Positions 9,066-18,582 of a stretch of 64,000 nt of DNA are shown piece after piece; the stretch's first letter is position 1, and every line of letters starts with the position of its first letter. A program made the translations under genes and the position numbers. Location of the stretch: positions 1,426,001-1,490,000 of the forward strand of contig NZ_CP035491.1 in assembly GCF_004135405.1 (NCBI RefSeq). The letters are read 5' to 3'. The notes under the pieces were generated by a model, which was not told the DNA's origin, searched no databases, and saw only the letters and a program-made list of their open reading frames with translations. Source of the DNA: Agromyces protaetiae (lineage in GTDB: Bacteria > Actinomycetota > Actinomycetes > Actinomycetales > Microbacteriaceae).

Positions 9066-10800
9066 GCGAGCCGGGCCCGGCAGCGAACGGCACGGCCCCC
9101 GCGCCCACGCCGCCGCGCACGACGACGGGCCTCGCCGACGGCGAGTGGCACCGGCTGCACCCCGCGAGCCCGCTCCTGCGCGGCGGCTTAGCCCTCGTCG
9201 CGATCATCGGTTTCGTCATCGCGAACCTGCGCGAGCGGCTCGTCGAACTCGTCATCCCGATCTTCGCGCCCGACGAGCTCGGCGGGTTCGACGACGCCGC
9301 ACGGCGGTGGCAGGGCGACTGGGCGAACGACCCCATCGGCGGCATCGTGCAGAACGGGCTCGTCGGCTGGGCGTTCGCGGGCGTCGTCGTCGTGGTGCTC
9401 GCGATCATCTTCGGGTTCTGGCTGTCGTGGCGAATGAACTCGTTCCGTGTGACGCCCGACGCCGTCGAGGTGCGCAGCGGCATCCTCTTCCGCTCGCATC
9501 GCAGCGCCCGGCTCGACCGCATCCAGGGCATCAACGTGTCGCGTCCGCTCTTCGCACGCCTGTTCGGCGCCGCGAAGCTCGAGGTCTCGGTCGCCGGGCA
9601 GTCGGGCGACGTGCGGCTCGCGTACTTGAAGTCGGCGCTCGCCGACGGGCTCCGGGCCGACATCCTGCGGCTCGCGTCGGGCGTGCGCGCCGAGAAGGCA
9701 GCGAAGGCGGCGGATGTCTCGGGGCCGGATGTCTCGGGCGAGGCATCCGAAATCGCGGCGGGCGAGGCATCCGGCATCGCGGCCAACGGAACCGACGGCA
9801 CCCGCGCCGCCGTCGGCGCGATCGTCAACCGGCGCGTCGAGGAGTTCCTCGCGCCCGAGCTCGACCCCGACCTCGCGCCGCCCGAGTCGGTCGTGCATCT
9901 GACGCTCGGGCGCGTGATCGGCTCGACCCTGCTCGGCGGCACGATCGTGTGGGTGCTGATCCTCGTCGGAGTGCTCGTCTTTGGCATCGTGTCGCACCAG
10001 TGGTGGATCCTCTTCACGTTCATCCCCGCGACGATCGGCGCCGTGAGCTACGCGTGGTCGCGCATCACCAAGTCCCTGCGGTACTCGATCGCGCCGACGC
10101 CCGACGGCGTGCGGATCGGGCACGGCCTGCTGTCGACGGCGAACCACACGATCCCGCCGGGGCGCGTGCACGCCGTCGGCATCACGCAGTGGCTGCTCTG
10201 GCGGCCGTTCGGCTGGTGGAGCGTGCGCGTGAACCTCGCGGGGCAGTCGCTCTCGGCGGGCAGCGAGGCGCAGCAGCGCACGCTCGTGCTGCCGGTCGGC
10301 ACCGCCGACGACGTGCGGCGGGTCGTCGAACTCCTGCTGCCCGGGGCCGAGGCGGCTCTCGGCGAGGCGCTCGAGGCGGGGCTCACGGGCAAGGGCGACG
10401 TGGCCGGGTTCCTCGCCGCGCCGCGGCGCGCGGCATGGCTGCACCCGTTCCAGTGGCGCCGCATCGGGTGGGCGTCGCGCGGCGGCGTCGCGGCGCTCCG
10501 GAGCGGGGCGCTGCTCCGCAGCCTCGTGCTCGTGCCGCTCGCGCGCCTGCAGTCGGTGGCGCTCCAGGTCGGGCCGATCAGACGGATGCTCCGCCTCGCG
10601 ACCCTGCGGCTCCACACCGTGACAGGTCCTGTCACCGCGACGATCGGCGGCCTCGACGCCGCCGAGGCGCGACGGATCTTCGACGAGGTCGCGCGCGAGG
10701 CGGTCGAACGCGCCGCGAGTGACACGACGCACCACTGGGGGCTGCGGCTGCGCCTGCTGACTCGCCCGCCGCGGTCGACCCGGGAGTTGCGCATGGCTGA
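9062..10800 (+). pseudogene. PH-domain membrane protein (YdbT-like), frameshifted near 3' end
   Basis: As read, the frame runs on without a stop through DUF2520 to 11521, giving an 819-residue fusion. I think this is artefactual. Restoring one G in the GGGGG run at 10737-10741 makes the protein end HHWGAAAAPADSPAAV..AHG with a stop at 10798-10800. That stop overlaps the DUF2520 start as ATGGCTGA, exactly as folE/folP and folP/folB do. The protein (~579 residues) has several transmembrane segments and three bPH2-type domains and partners the YdbS-like protein. GTG 9062 overlaps upstream as GTGA. A linker at about residues 217-237 is made of four copies of the 10-mer (9712-9772). Confidence 0.7.
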
Positions 10801-11521
10801 CCGTGCAGGACGCCTCGGCGTCGGACTCATCGGCGCGGGCAAGGTCGGCGCCGTGCTCGCCTCGGCCCTCGGCGGGGCGGGCCACGCGATCACGGGCGTC
10901 GCCGCCGTCTCGGAGGCGAGCCTCACGCGAGCCGACGCCATGCTGCCGGGCGTGCCCGTGCTGCCGATCCCCGAGGTCGTCGAGCGCAGCGAACTCGTGC
11001 TCCTCGCCATCCCGGCCGACGAGCTCGAGCCGCTCGTCGCGGGGCTCGCCGCGACGGGCGTCTGGCAGCCGGGGCAGCTCGTGCTCCACACCGCCGCGCG
11101 GTACGGCACCGACGTGCTCGACCCGGCGCGCCGGGCGGGTGCGATCCCGCTCGCCGTGCACCCCGTCATGAGCTTCACGGGCACCTCGATCGACCTCGCG
11201 CGCCTCGCGGGCACGTGGTTCGCCGTGACCTCGCCCGCGCCCGTGCTGCCCATCGCGCAGGCTCTGGTCGTCGAGATGGGCGGCGAGCCGTTCGTCGTCG
11301 CCGAGGCCGACCGGCCCGCCTACGCCGAGGCGATCGACACCGCGGTGTCGTTCTCGACGGCGATCGTCGACCAGGCGAGCGGGCTCCTCGGCGGCATCGG
11401 CGTCGGGCGTCCCGGTGCGGTGCTCGCGCCGCTCGTGCGGAGCGCCGTCGAGAACGCGCTCGCACGGCACGACGCCGGGCCGGGCGTCGAGGGGTTCGCG
11501 GACAGCGACGGCCCAGAGTAG
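10793..11521 (+). CDS. Rossmann-fold/DUF2520 protein
   Basis: 242 residues. N-terminal NAD(P)-binding fold (GLIGAGKVGAVLASAL) followed by the DUF2520 helical domain (AVHPVMSFTGT, later AEAIDTAVSFSTAIVDQA), resembling short-chain ketopantoate-reductase-type proteins. It sits directly upstream of panC, as in many actinobacteria, so a role near pantothenate synthesis is possible but unproven. ATG 10793 has GGGAG 6 nt upstream. As sequenced it is in frame with the upstream PH-domain gene; see that entry for why I split them. Confidence 0.8.
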   Translation: MADRAGRLGVGLIGAGKVGAVLASALGGAGHAITGVAAVSEASLTRADAMLPGVPVLPIPEVVERSELVLLAIPADELEPLVAGLAATGVWQPGQLVLHTAARYGTDVLDPARRAGAIPLAVHPVMSFTGTSIDLARLAGTWFAVTSPAPVLPIAQALVVEMGGEPFVVAEADRPAYAEAIDTAVSFSTAIVDQASGLLGGIGVGRPGAVLAPLVRSAVENALARHDAGPGVEGFADSDGPE

Positions 11522-11575
11522 GCCGGTACGATCGACGAGGCCGACTTCGACCGGCGGCCAGGAGGTACCCCGATC

Positions 11576-12478
11576 GTGACGAAGGCCAAGTCCGAGACGA
11601 CGTCCGACGCACGGTCCGAGACGGCGGGCGGCCTTCGAGTCGTCCGCACGATCGCCGAACTGCGTGGGCTCCTCGCCGAGCGGCGGGCGGTCGGGGCATC
11701 CGTCGCCCTCGTCCCGACCATGGGAGCGCTGCACGACGGCCACCTCGCGCTCGCGCGCCGCGCGCGGGAAGTGGCGGATGTCGCGGTCGTCTCGATCTTC
11801 GTCAACCCGCTGCAGTTCGGCGCGGGCGAAGACCTCGATCGCTACCCGCGCACGTTCGACGCCGACATCGCCGCGCTCGACGCGCTCGGCGCGCAGTTCG
11901 TGTTCGCGCCGTCGGTCGAGGAGATGTACCCCGACGGTCCGAGTTCGACGCGCGTCGCAGCGGGCGAGGTCGCGTCGCTCTACGAGGGCGCGTCGCGCCC
12001 CGGCCACTTCGACGGCATGCTGACCGTCGTCTCGAAGCTGTTCCACATCGTCATGCCCGACGTCGCGGTGTTCGGCCAGAAGGACGCCCAGCAGGTGTTC
12101 CTCGTGAAGCGCATGGTCTCAGACCTCGACATGCCGCTCTCGATCGACGTCGTCACGACCGTCCGCGAAGACGACGGTCTCGCCATGTCGAGCCGCAACC
12201 GCTACCTCGACGAGACGGAGCGCAAGACCGCGCTCGTGCTCTCCGAGGCGCTCCGCGCCGCCGCCGACGCGGCGTCCGAGGGTGTCGACGAAGCGCTCGC
12301 CGAGGCGACGGCCGCGTTCGGCGACCACGACGGCGTCGAGCTCGACTACCTCGTGATCGTCGACCCCGAGACGTTCCTGCCCGTCGCCGCCGATGCGACC
12401 GGCCCCGCCGTGGCACTCGTCGCAGCGAGGGTCGGCACGACGCGACTCATCGACAACCGGCCGATCACGCTCGGCTGA
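11576..12478 (+). CDS. panC: Pantothenate synthetase
   Basis: 300 residues. Joins pantoate and beta-alanine with ATP hydrolysis to AMP, giving pantothenate for CoA. The nucleotidyltransferase signature PTMGALHDGHLAL is at about residues 44-56, with FGQKDAQQ and MSSRNRYL further on. GTG 11576 follows AGGAGG. The first ~18 residues are a poorly conserved Thr/Lys/Ser-rich extension. It lies after DUF2520, last gene of this run. Confidence 0.95.
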   Translation: MTKAKSETTSDARSETAGGLRVVRTIAELRGLLAERRAVGASVALVPTMGALHDGHLALARRAREVADVAVVSIFVNPLQFGAGEDLDRYPRTFDADIAALDALGAQFVFAPSVEEMYPDGPSSTRVAAGEVASLYEGASRPGHFDGMLTVVSKLFHIVMPDVAVFGQKDAQQVFLVKRMVSDLDMPLSIDVVTTVREDDGLAMSSRNRYLDETERKTALVLSEALRAAADAASEGVDEALAEATAAFGDHDGVELDYLVIVDPETFLPVAADATGPAVALVAARVGTTRLIDNRPITLG

Positions 12479-12606
12479 GGCGAGACAGGCGGCGCGCCAG
12501 AGACATCCGCCCCGAGGCATCCGCTCATCGAAGGCCCAGCGCCGCTGGGTAGGCTTGACCCTGCATGTGCCCGTGCGATGCGCGGGCGAACCGACGAAAG
12601 AGAACG

Positions 12607-14124
12607 ATGGCCGAGAACCTGACGGATGCCGCACCCGAACCCACTGCTGAGGAGATCTCCGAGCAGAAGCAGGTGCGTCTCCAGAAGCGCGACCGGCTGA
12701 ACGCGCTCGCGACCGACGCCGCCGGCGGCGCGTACCCCGTGCGCCTGCCGATCACGACGACGATCCCGGCCGTGCGCCGCGACTACGCCGACCTCGAGAT
12801 CGACGTCGCGACGGGCGACATCGTGGGCCTCGCGGGCCGCGTCGTGTTCTCCCGCAACACGGGCAAGCTGTGCTTCGCGACGCTGCAGTCGGGTGACGGC
12901 AGCCGCATCCAGGCGATGGTGTCGCTCGCCGAGGTCGGCGAGGAGTCGCTCCAGCTCTGGAAGGAGCTCGTCGACCTGGGCGACCACGTCTTCGTCGAGG
13001 GCGAGGTCATCACGAGCCGCCGCGGCGAGCTGTCGGTGCTCGTGAAGAGCTGGCAGATCGCGGCGAAGGCCGTGCTGCCGCTGCCGAACCTGCACAACGA
13101 GCTCTCCGAAGAGACGCGCGTGCGCAGCCGCTACCTCGACCTGATCGCGCGCGAGCAGGCACGCCGCAACGTCCTCGACCGTGCGAAGGTCAACAAGAGC
13201 CTCCGCGACACCTTCGACGGCATCGGGTTCGTCGAGGTCGAGACGCCCATGCTGCAGGTGATGCACGGCGGGGCATCCGCCCGCCCGTTCGTGACGCACT
13301 CGAACGCGTTCGACACCGACCTCTACCTGCGCATCGCGCCCGAGCTCTACCTCAAGCGCGCCGTCGTCGGCGGCATCGAGCGCGTCTTCGAGATCAACCG
13401 CAACTTCCGCAACGAGGGCGCCGACTCGACGCACTCGCCCGAGTTCGCGATGCTCGAGGCGTACGAGGCGTACGGCGACTACCACACGATGGCCGACCTC
13501 ACCCAGAAGCTGATTCAAGACGCCGCGCTCGCGGTGTCGGGCTCGCACGTCGTGACGTGGGCCGACGGCACCGAGTACGACCTCGGCGGCGAGTGGGACC
13601 GCATCTCGATGTACGACTCGCTCTCCGAGGCGGTCGGCGAGACGATCACGGCCGAGACGCCCATCGAGCGGCTCAAGGCGCTCGCCGACGACGCCGGCAT
13701 CGAGATCGACCACCCGCTGCCCGGCAAGTACGTCGAAGAGCTGTGGGAGCACCACATCAAGTCGCACCTCGTGCGGCCGACGTTCGTCATGGACTTCCCG
13801 CTCGACACGTCGCCCCTCGTGCGGTGGCACCGGTCGATCCCTAGCGTCGTCGAGAAGTGGGACCTCTACATCCGCGGCTTCGAGCTCGCGACGGGCTACT
13901 CCGAGCTCGTCGATCCCGTCGTGCAGCGCGACCGGTTCGTCGAGCAGGCGAAGCTCGCCGCGGGCGGCGACCCCGAGGCGATGCGGCTCGACGAGGAGTT
14001 CCTGCGGGCGCTCGAGTTCGGCATGCCGCCGTCGGGCGGCATGGGCATGGGCATCGACCGGCTGCTCATGGCGATCACGGGCCTCGGCATTCGCGAGACG
14101 ATCCTGTTCCCGTTGGTGAAGTAG
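12607..14124 (+). CDS. lysS: Lysyl-tRNA synthetase (class II)
   Basis: 505 residues. Charges tRNA-Lys. OB-fold anticodon-binding domain (residues ~60-180), then the class II catalytic core with motif 1 (GFVEVETPML), motif 2 (FRNEGADSTHSPEF) and motif 3 (GMGIDRLLM). ATG 12607 has GAAAGAG upstream; an earlier in-frame ATG at 12565 gives a Cys/Arg-rich extension not expected for the family. A TAGGCT -10 at 12550-12555 implies a leader of about 45 nt. Two 10-mer-like sites (near 12500 and at 12513) lie in the upstream gap. Confidence 0.95.
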   Translation: MAENLTDAAPEPTAEEISEQKQVRLQKRDRLNALATDAAGGAYPVRLPITTTIPAVRRDYADLEIDVATGDIVGLAGRVVFSRNTGKLCFATLQSGDGSRIQAMVSLAEVGEESLQLWKELVDLGDHVFVEGEVITSRRGELSVLVKSWQIAAKAVLPLPNLHNELSEETRVRSRYLDLIAREQARRNVLDRAKVNKSLRDTFDGIGFVEVETPMLQVMHGGASARPFVTHSNAFDTDLYLRIAPELYLKRAVVGGIERVFEINRNFRNEGADSTHSPEFAMLEAYEAYGDYHTMADLTQKLIQDAALAVSGSHVVTWADGTEYDLGGEWDRISMYDSLSEAVGETITAETPIERLKALADDAGIEIDHPLPGKYVEELWEHHIKSHLVRPTFVMDFPLDTSPLVRWHRSIPSVVEKWDLYIRGFELATGYSELVDPVVQRDRFVEQAKLAAGGDPEAMRLDEEFLRALEFGMPPSGGMGMGIDRLLMAITGLGIRETILFPLVK

Positions 14125-14144
14125 CAATCGAACGGATGTCTCGC

Positions 14145-14291
14145 ATGAGCGATCTCTCTCCCAAGCCCGACCCCGACCGCGATCCCAAAGCGCCGTCGAA
14201 GGCGCGCATCACGATCTGGATCGTCGTGGGCGCCATCGGCCTGTACCTCATCGGCACGGGGGTGTGGGGTCTGCTCACGAACGGCGGGTGA
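14145..14291 (+). CDS. Small single-span membrane protein
   Basis: 48 residues: a Pro/Asp/Lys-rich hydrophilic half, then one transmembrane helix (ITIWIVVGAIGLYLIGTGV). No recognised family. ATG 14145 is preferred; an in-frame ATG 9 nt upstream sits inside a 10-mer copy (14135-14144). It is 20 nt after lysS and probably cotranscribed. Confidence 0.6.
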   Translation: MSDLSPKPDPDRDPKAPSKARITIWIVVGAIGLYLIGTGVWGLLTNGG

Positions 14292-14350
14292 GGCATCCGG
14301 GTGAGGCATCCGGCGCATTCGGAGCATCCGCAGCGTAGGCTGGTCGCACT

Positions 14351-14527
14351 ATGGACGACTTCTGGGCGAACGCGATCTGGTCGATCGCGCCGACGCTGCT
14401 CATCGGACTGATCTTCTGGTTCGTGATGCGCTCGATCCTGCGGGCCGACCGCACCGAGCGCGACGCGTACGCCCGCATCGAGGCCGAGGAGCGCGCGAAG
14501 CTCGGCCGCGAGCGTCCGGCGAGCTAG
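14351..14527 (+). CDS. Small membrane protein downstream of lysS
   Basis: 58 residues: an N-terminal hydrophobic helix (SIAPTLLIGLIFWFVM) followed by a charged tail (RADRTERDAYARIEAEERAK). To my knowledge similar short proteins near lysS recur in Microbacteriaceae, but no function is known. TAGGCT (14336-14341) ends 9 nt before the ATG, so the leader would be 2-3 nt. Confidence 0.7.
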   Translation: MDDFWANAIWSIAPTLLIGLIFWFVMRSILRADRTERDAYARIEAEERAKLGRERPAS

Positions 14528-14591
14528 GCGCGCAAGGCGAGCCGGGCCGACCAGGCGAGAGCACGACGGAGCGAGGGGCGAGCACCGGTAG

Positions 14592-16067
14592 ATGAGGCTC
14601 ACGGGGGAGCAGTGGACGATCATCGTCGCTGCGGTCATTCTGATCATCGACCTCGTGGTGCGCATCGTCGCCGTGATCGTCGTGCCGCGGAACCGACGCC
14701 CGACGGCGGGCATGGCGTGGCTGCTCGCGATCTTCTTCGTGCCCTTCCTCGGCATCCTCTTCTTCCTCCTCATCGGCAGCCCGAAGCTTCCGAAGGCCAG
14801 GCGCACGAAGCAGGCCGAGGTGAACGCCTACATCAAGGACTCGACGCACGGTGTCGAACGGGTGAGCGACAGTTCGGCGTGGCCGAGCTGGTTCGCGGGC
14901 GTCGTGCGGATGAACCGGAACCTCGGGGCGATGCCGCTCATCGGGTCGAACAGCGGGCGCCTGATCGGCGACTACCAGGGCTCGCTCGATGCGATGACCG
15001 AGGCGATCTCCTCGGCGCAGCGGTACGTGCACGTCGAGTTCTACATCTTCGCCCTCGATCGCACGACGGCGCCGTTCTTCGACGCGCTCGAAGCGGCCGT
15101 CGCGCGCGGAGTGAAGGTGCGGGTGCTCCTCGACCACATCGCGTCGGTGCGCGTGAAGGGGTACAAGAAGACGATCAGGCGGCTCACGAAGATGGGCGCC
15201 GCGTGGCACCTCATGCTTCCCGTGCAGCCGTTCAAGGGCAAGTATCAGCGGCCCGACCTGCGCAATCACCGCAAGATCCTCGTCGTCGACGGCGAGGTCG
15301 CGTTCATGGGGTCGCAGAACATCATCGACCGCAGCTACAACAAGAAGTCGAACCTCAAGCGGGGTCTCAAGTGGAAAGAGCTCGTCGTGAAGCTCGAGGG
15401 CCCGATCGTGTCGGGTCTCGACGCGATCTTCGCGACCGACTGGTTCCTCGAGACGGGTGAGCCGCCGCGGCGCGAGCTGCTGCCGGCGCCGTTCGAGCAG
15501 GCGGGTTCGGAGCAGAACCTCGACTGCCAGGTCGTGCCGTCGGGTCCGGGGTTCTCGAACGAGAACAACCTCAAGCTCTTCCTGTCGCTGCTGTACGCGG
15601 CGAAGCAGCAGATCATCATCACGAGCCCGTACTTCGTGCCCGACGAGTCGATGCTCTATGCGATCAGCGGTGCGGTGCAGCGAGGCGTGCACGTCGAACT
15701 CTTCGTGTCGGAGATCGGCGACCAGGCGCTCGTGTATCACGCCCAGCGCTCGTACTACGAGGCGCTGCTGCGCGCGGGCGTCAAGATCTATCTCTACAAG
15801 GCGCCGTACATCCTGCACTCGAAGCACTTCTCGATCGACGAGGACGTCGCCGTCATCGGGTCGAGCAACATGGACATCCGCTCGTTCGAGCTCAACATGG
15901 AGGTCTCGCTCCTCGTGCGCGGCGCGTCGTTCGTGAAGTCGATGCGCGAGGTCGAGGCGGGCTACCGGGCCGACAGTCGCGAGCTCACGCTCGAGGAGTG
16001 GGACGATCAACCGCTGCTGTCGACGGTGCTCGACAATCTCGCGCGGCTCACGTCGGCGCTGCAGTAG
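14592..16067 (+). CDS. cls: Cardiolipin synthase
   Basis: 491 residues. Membrane phospholipase-D-type enzyme that condenses phosphatidylglycerol molecules to cardiolipin. Two N-terminal transmembrane helices (about 10-32 and 42-62), then two HKD motifs: HRKILVVDG with GSQN, and HSKHFSIDED with GSSNMD. Length matches the family. Start at ATG 14592 with a weak Shine-Dalgarno. It is convergent with pirin; a 10-mer copy at 16076-16085 lies in the 26-nt gap. Confidence 0.93.
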   Translation: MRLTGEQWTIIVAAVILIIDLVVRIVAVIVVPRNRRPTAGMAWLLAIFFVPFLGILFFLLIGSPKLPKARRTKQAEVNAYIKDSTHGVERVSDSSAWPSWFAGVVRMNRNLGAMPLIGSNSGRLIGDYQGSLDAMTEAISSAQRYVHVEFYIFALDRTTAPFFDALEAAVARGVKVRVLLDHIASVRVKGYKKTIRRLTKMGAAWHLMLPVQPFKGKYQRPDLRNHRKILVVDGEVAFMGSQNIIDRSYNKKSNLKRGLKWKELVVKLEGPIVSGLDAIFATDWFLETGEPPRRELLPAPFEQAGSEQNLDCQVVPSGPGFSNENNLKLFLSLLYAAKQQIIITSPYFVPDESMLYAISGAVQRGVHVELFVSEIGDQALVYHAQRSYYEALLRAGVKIYLYKAPYILHSKHFSIDEDVAVIGSSNMDIRSFELNMEVSLLVRGASFVKSMREVEAGYRADSRELTLEEWDDQPLLSTVLDNLARLTSALQ

Positions 16068-16093
16068 CGGCAGGCGGATGTCTCGCGCCGCGC

Positions 16094-17151
16094 TCAGCGT
16101 CTGGGCCTGAGCCGCACGGTCGGCAGTTCGGGCGCGGGCAGTGCACTGCCGTCGTAGCCCGAGACGGTGCCGAAGCGCCCGTCGGGGTTGTCGTGCCCGA
16201 TGACGTCGGCCTGCCACTGGCGGCGGAACTCGACGATCTCGTCGTGGGTTCGCCCGATGAAGTTCCACCACATGACGAGTTCCTCGCCGAACGGCACGCC
16301 GCCGAGGAGGATGACGCGCGCGGGCCCGCCGAGGGCGCGGAGCCGCACGCCCTCGTGGCCCGTGGGCAGGTAGCCGAGCTCGGACCATTCGAGGGTCGCG
16401 GTGTGGCCCGTGAGGGCGAGGGGGTCGGCGTCCGCCGGCGAGTCATCCGGTTCGTCTTCGAGCGCCGCGATCGTGACGCGCACGGGCCCCCGGTCGACGA
16501 GCACACCGTGCTCGAAGGCGGGTCGAGTTCGATCCACGCTTCGCCGCCCGCGGGCAGTTCGATCTGCGCGCCGACGAGCGGCGAGAAGAGCGAGACGGCG
16601 GATGCCTCGGGGCCGACCTCGTTCGCGAGCGTGCCCGCGAACACGCGCACGGTCGCGTCGTCGACCTCGAACGGGACCGTGTCGGCGTGCTCGAAGAACG
16701 GCACGACGCCGCGCGATGCGTCGGGGAGCGCGACCCAGAGTTGCACGCCGTGGAGGGTCGTCGTGCTCGGGGTCGACACTTCGGAGTGCGAGATGCCGCG
16801 GCCGGCGGTCATGAGGTTGACGGCGCCCGGCTGCACGAGCGCGTGGACCCCCGTGGAGTCGCGGTGCTCGATCTCGCCCTCGAAGAGCCAGCTCACGGTC
16901 TGGAGGCCCGTGTGCGGGTGCGGCGGCACGAGCATGCCGCCCGTCTTGGCGACGTCGTCGGGGCCGTAGTGGTCGGCGAAGCACCACGCGCCGATCGTCG
17001 TGCGACCGCGCTGCGGGAGAGTACGCCGGACGGGCATGGCGCGGGCACCGCCGAGCGGCACCTCACGGTAGGGGAGCACCTCGATCGCGGGCCGCGCCGC
17101 GGGCTCGGGATCGAGGGTCAACTCGACCGGATGGCGTTCGAGGTTGCTCAT
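16094..17151 (-). pseudogene. Pirin-family protein, single frameshift
   Basis: A complete pirin split over two frames. The N-terminal part (MSNLERHPVELTLDPEP..) carries the cupin metal site, including PPHPHTGLQTVSWLFEGEIEHRDS and HSEVS, and runs to IELDPP. The C-terminal part resumes one frame over as FEHGVLVDRGPVRV..FGEELVMWWNFIG. One extra G in the plus-strand run GGG at 16521-16523 restores IELDPAFEHGV. Total length 1058 nt is one short of a multiple of three. Pirins are Fe-binding bicupins, some with quercetinase activity. The start is 7 nt after TAGGAT (leaderless), and that -10 lies in a 10-mer copy (17153-17162). Sequence error is more likely than true decay. Confidence 0.85.
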
Positions 17152-17209
17152 GCGAGGCATCCTACGCGCGCCCATTCACCCGGCGGGCGGGAGCCGATAG
17201 CATCCGAGT

Positions 17210-17650
17210 ATGTCTCAGGTGACGTTCCGTCGGGCGGGCCTCGCGGCCGTCGCGCTCGCATCCGTGTTCGTGCTGTCGGCCTGCGCGCCGGGCAAGACCC
17301 CCGTCGAGCACTTCGCGGGGCTGCCGCCCGCTTCCGAAGACGCGGACGCCCCCGAGACGCCCGGAACCGACCAAGCCGCGCCCATCGCGCAGTGGCTCGA
17401 GCAGGGCGGCAAGATCGCCGTCACGACGTTCGGGTCCTCGACCTGCCCGGCGTACGGCACGGGCATCGAGGTCGTCGAACCCCGAGGCGTCGGCAACACG
17501 ATCGAGATGTCGGTGCGCAAGTGGGACGGCGTCTGCACGATGGATCTCGTGCCGCACACGACCGTCTTCTGGACGCCCATGAACATCGCCACCTACGAAG
17601 ACCTGACGGTGCTCGTCGAGGGCCAAGAGGTCACCGTTCCGGCGAAGTAG
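17210..17650 (+). CDS. Small secreted lipoprotein
   Basis: 146 residues. Signal peptide with lipobox LSAC (Cys about residue 25), then a Pro/Glu/Asp-rich stretch and a compact domain with two further Cys (STCPAYG and DGVCTMD) that could form a disulfide. No family recognised; similar lipoproteins of unknown role occur in Microbacteriaceae. ATG 17210 is 6 nt after TAGCAT (17198-17203): leaderless. Confidence 0.75.
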   Translation: MSQVTFRRAGLAAVALASVFVLSACAPGKTPVEHFAGLPPASEDADAPETPGTDQAAPIAQWLEQGGKIAVTTFGSSTCPAYGTGIEVVEPRGVGNTIEMSVRKWDGVCTMDLVPHTTVFWTPMNIATYEDLTVLVEGQEVTVPAK

Positions 17651-17664
17651 GGCCGCCCGTCGAG

Positions 17665-17922
17665 TCACGGCGGGGGCGGGGCATCCGCTCGCCTTCTGCG
17701 GCGCACCAGGAGGTCGCCGATCTCGCAATCGAGCGCCTCGCAGATCGCTTGCAGGGTCGAGAACCGGATGGCTCGTGCGCGGTCGTTCTTCAAGATCGAG
17801 AGATTCACGACCGTCACGCCGACGAGCTCCGACAGGCGCGTGAGCGTCATGCCGCGCGCGTCGAGGAGCTCGTCGAGGCGGCAGTGGACGTCGTGGCCGT
17901 CGTCGGGTTCCGCGGGCACCAT
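17665..17922 (-). CDS. XRE-family transcriptional regulator (YozG-like)
   Basis: 85 residues with one Cro/CI-type helix-turn-helix (LDELLDARGMTLTRLSELVGVTVVNLSILKN). Short HTH proteins of this type are commonly encoded next to DUF2975 membrane proteins, as here. The start overlaps the DUF2975 stop (TGATG). It probably binds the palindrome upstream of the pair (18583-18617) and autoregulates; this is inference. The C-terminus ends in a run of Arg and Pro. Confidence 0.88.
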   Translation of the reverse strand: MVPAEPDDGHDVHCRLDELLDARGMTLTRLSELVGVTVVNLSILKNDRARAIRFSTLQAICEALDCEIGDLLVRRRRRADAPPPP

Positions 17923-18545
17923 CAGACGAGGCCCTCGGAGTCGTGTTGGAGGCGCCCGCCGATCTCGAACGCGCCCGCGACGACGATGAGCGCGAACGCC
18001 CAGCCGATCGGGGCGGGGTCGATCGCGACGAGGAACGGTGCGAGCTCATCGAGGTCGAGGGCGATCGCGGCCTGAGCCTTCGCGATGCCGTCGAAGAGCG
18101 GCGCGGCCATGCCCGACAGCAGCACGAGGATCGCGACGATGCCGATGCCCCACGTCACCGTGCGCACGAACGGCTTGCCGACGAAGAGACGCAGGCACAG
18201 CCACGCGACGACCGCGCAGATGCCGATCGACGAGAGGGAGCGGGCCATGTCGGCGCCGATGAGCCACGCGCGCACCGAGTCGGGCGCGTCGCGAAGCGTG
18301 ACATCCATGGTGTTCGTCGATGCCGAGACGACGCTCGGGGAGTCGAACGCCGTCGTGACGGGCTGGTTGAGGAACGCGCCGACGAGCGTCGTCTCGGCGC
18401 CCGTCGCGAGTTCGACGATGCGGAGCACGAGGAAGACGAGGCTCACGATGCCGATCGCGCCGGCGGCGCCGGCGATGAATCCGAGCACCGCCTTCTCGAG
18501 AAGGCCGACGGCACGTCTCGAGGGGGAAACCGCTGTGAGAGACAT
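17922..18545 (-). CDS. DUF2975 membrane protein
   Basis: 207 residues with four predicted transmembrane segments (about 18-45, 105-122, 130-152 and 172-195), matching DUF2975. Role unknown; in other bacteria the protein is paired with a YozG-like HTH regulator. ATG 18545 follows AAGGAG. First gene of a two-gene operon with the XRE regulator. Confidence 0.85.
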   Translation of the reverse strand: MSLTAVSPSRRAVGLLEKAVLGFIAGAAGAIGIVSLVFLVLRIVELATGAETTLVGAFLNQPVTTAFDSPSVVSASTNTMDVTLRDAPDSVRAWLIGADMARSLSSIGICAVVAWLCLRLFVGKPFVRTVTWGIGIVAILVLLSGMAAPLFDGIAKAQAAIALDLDELAPFLVAIDPAPIGWAFALIVVAGAFEIGGRLQHDSEGLV

Positions 18546-18582
18546 CCGTCTGCTCCTTCATCAGGTGCTCGGATCCCAAGCA

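Noticed and set aside
14136..14144. ATG inside GGATGTCTCG as a general start signal, since several genes have the 10-mer just before their start.
   Set aside because: Most copies are not near starts and half are in the opposite orientation; where it coincides (14136, 6384) a better ATG follows within 9 nt.
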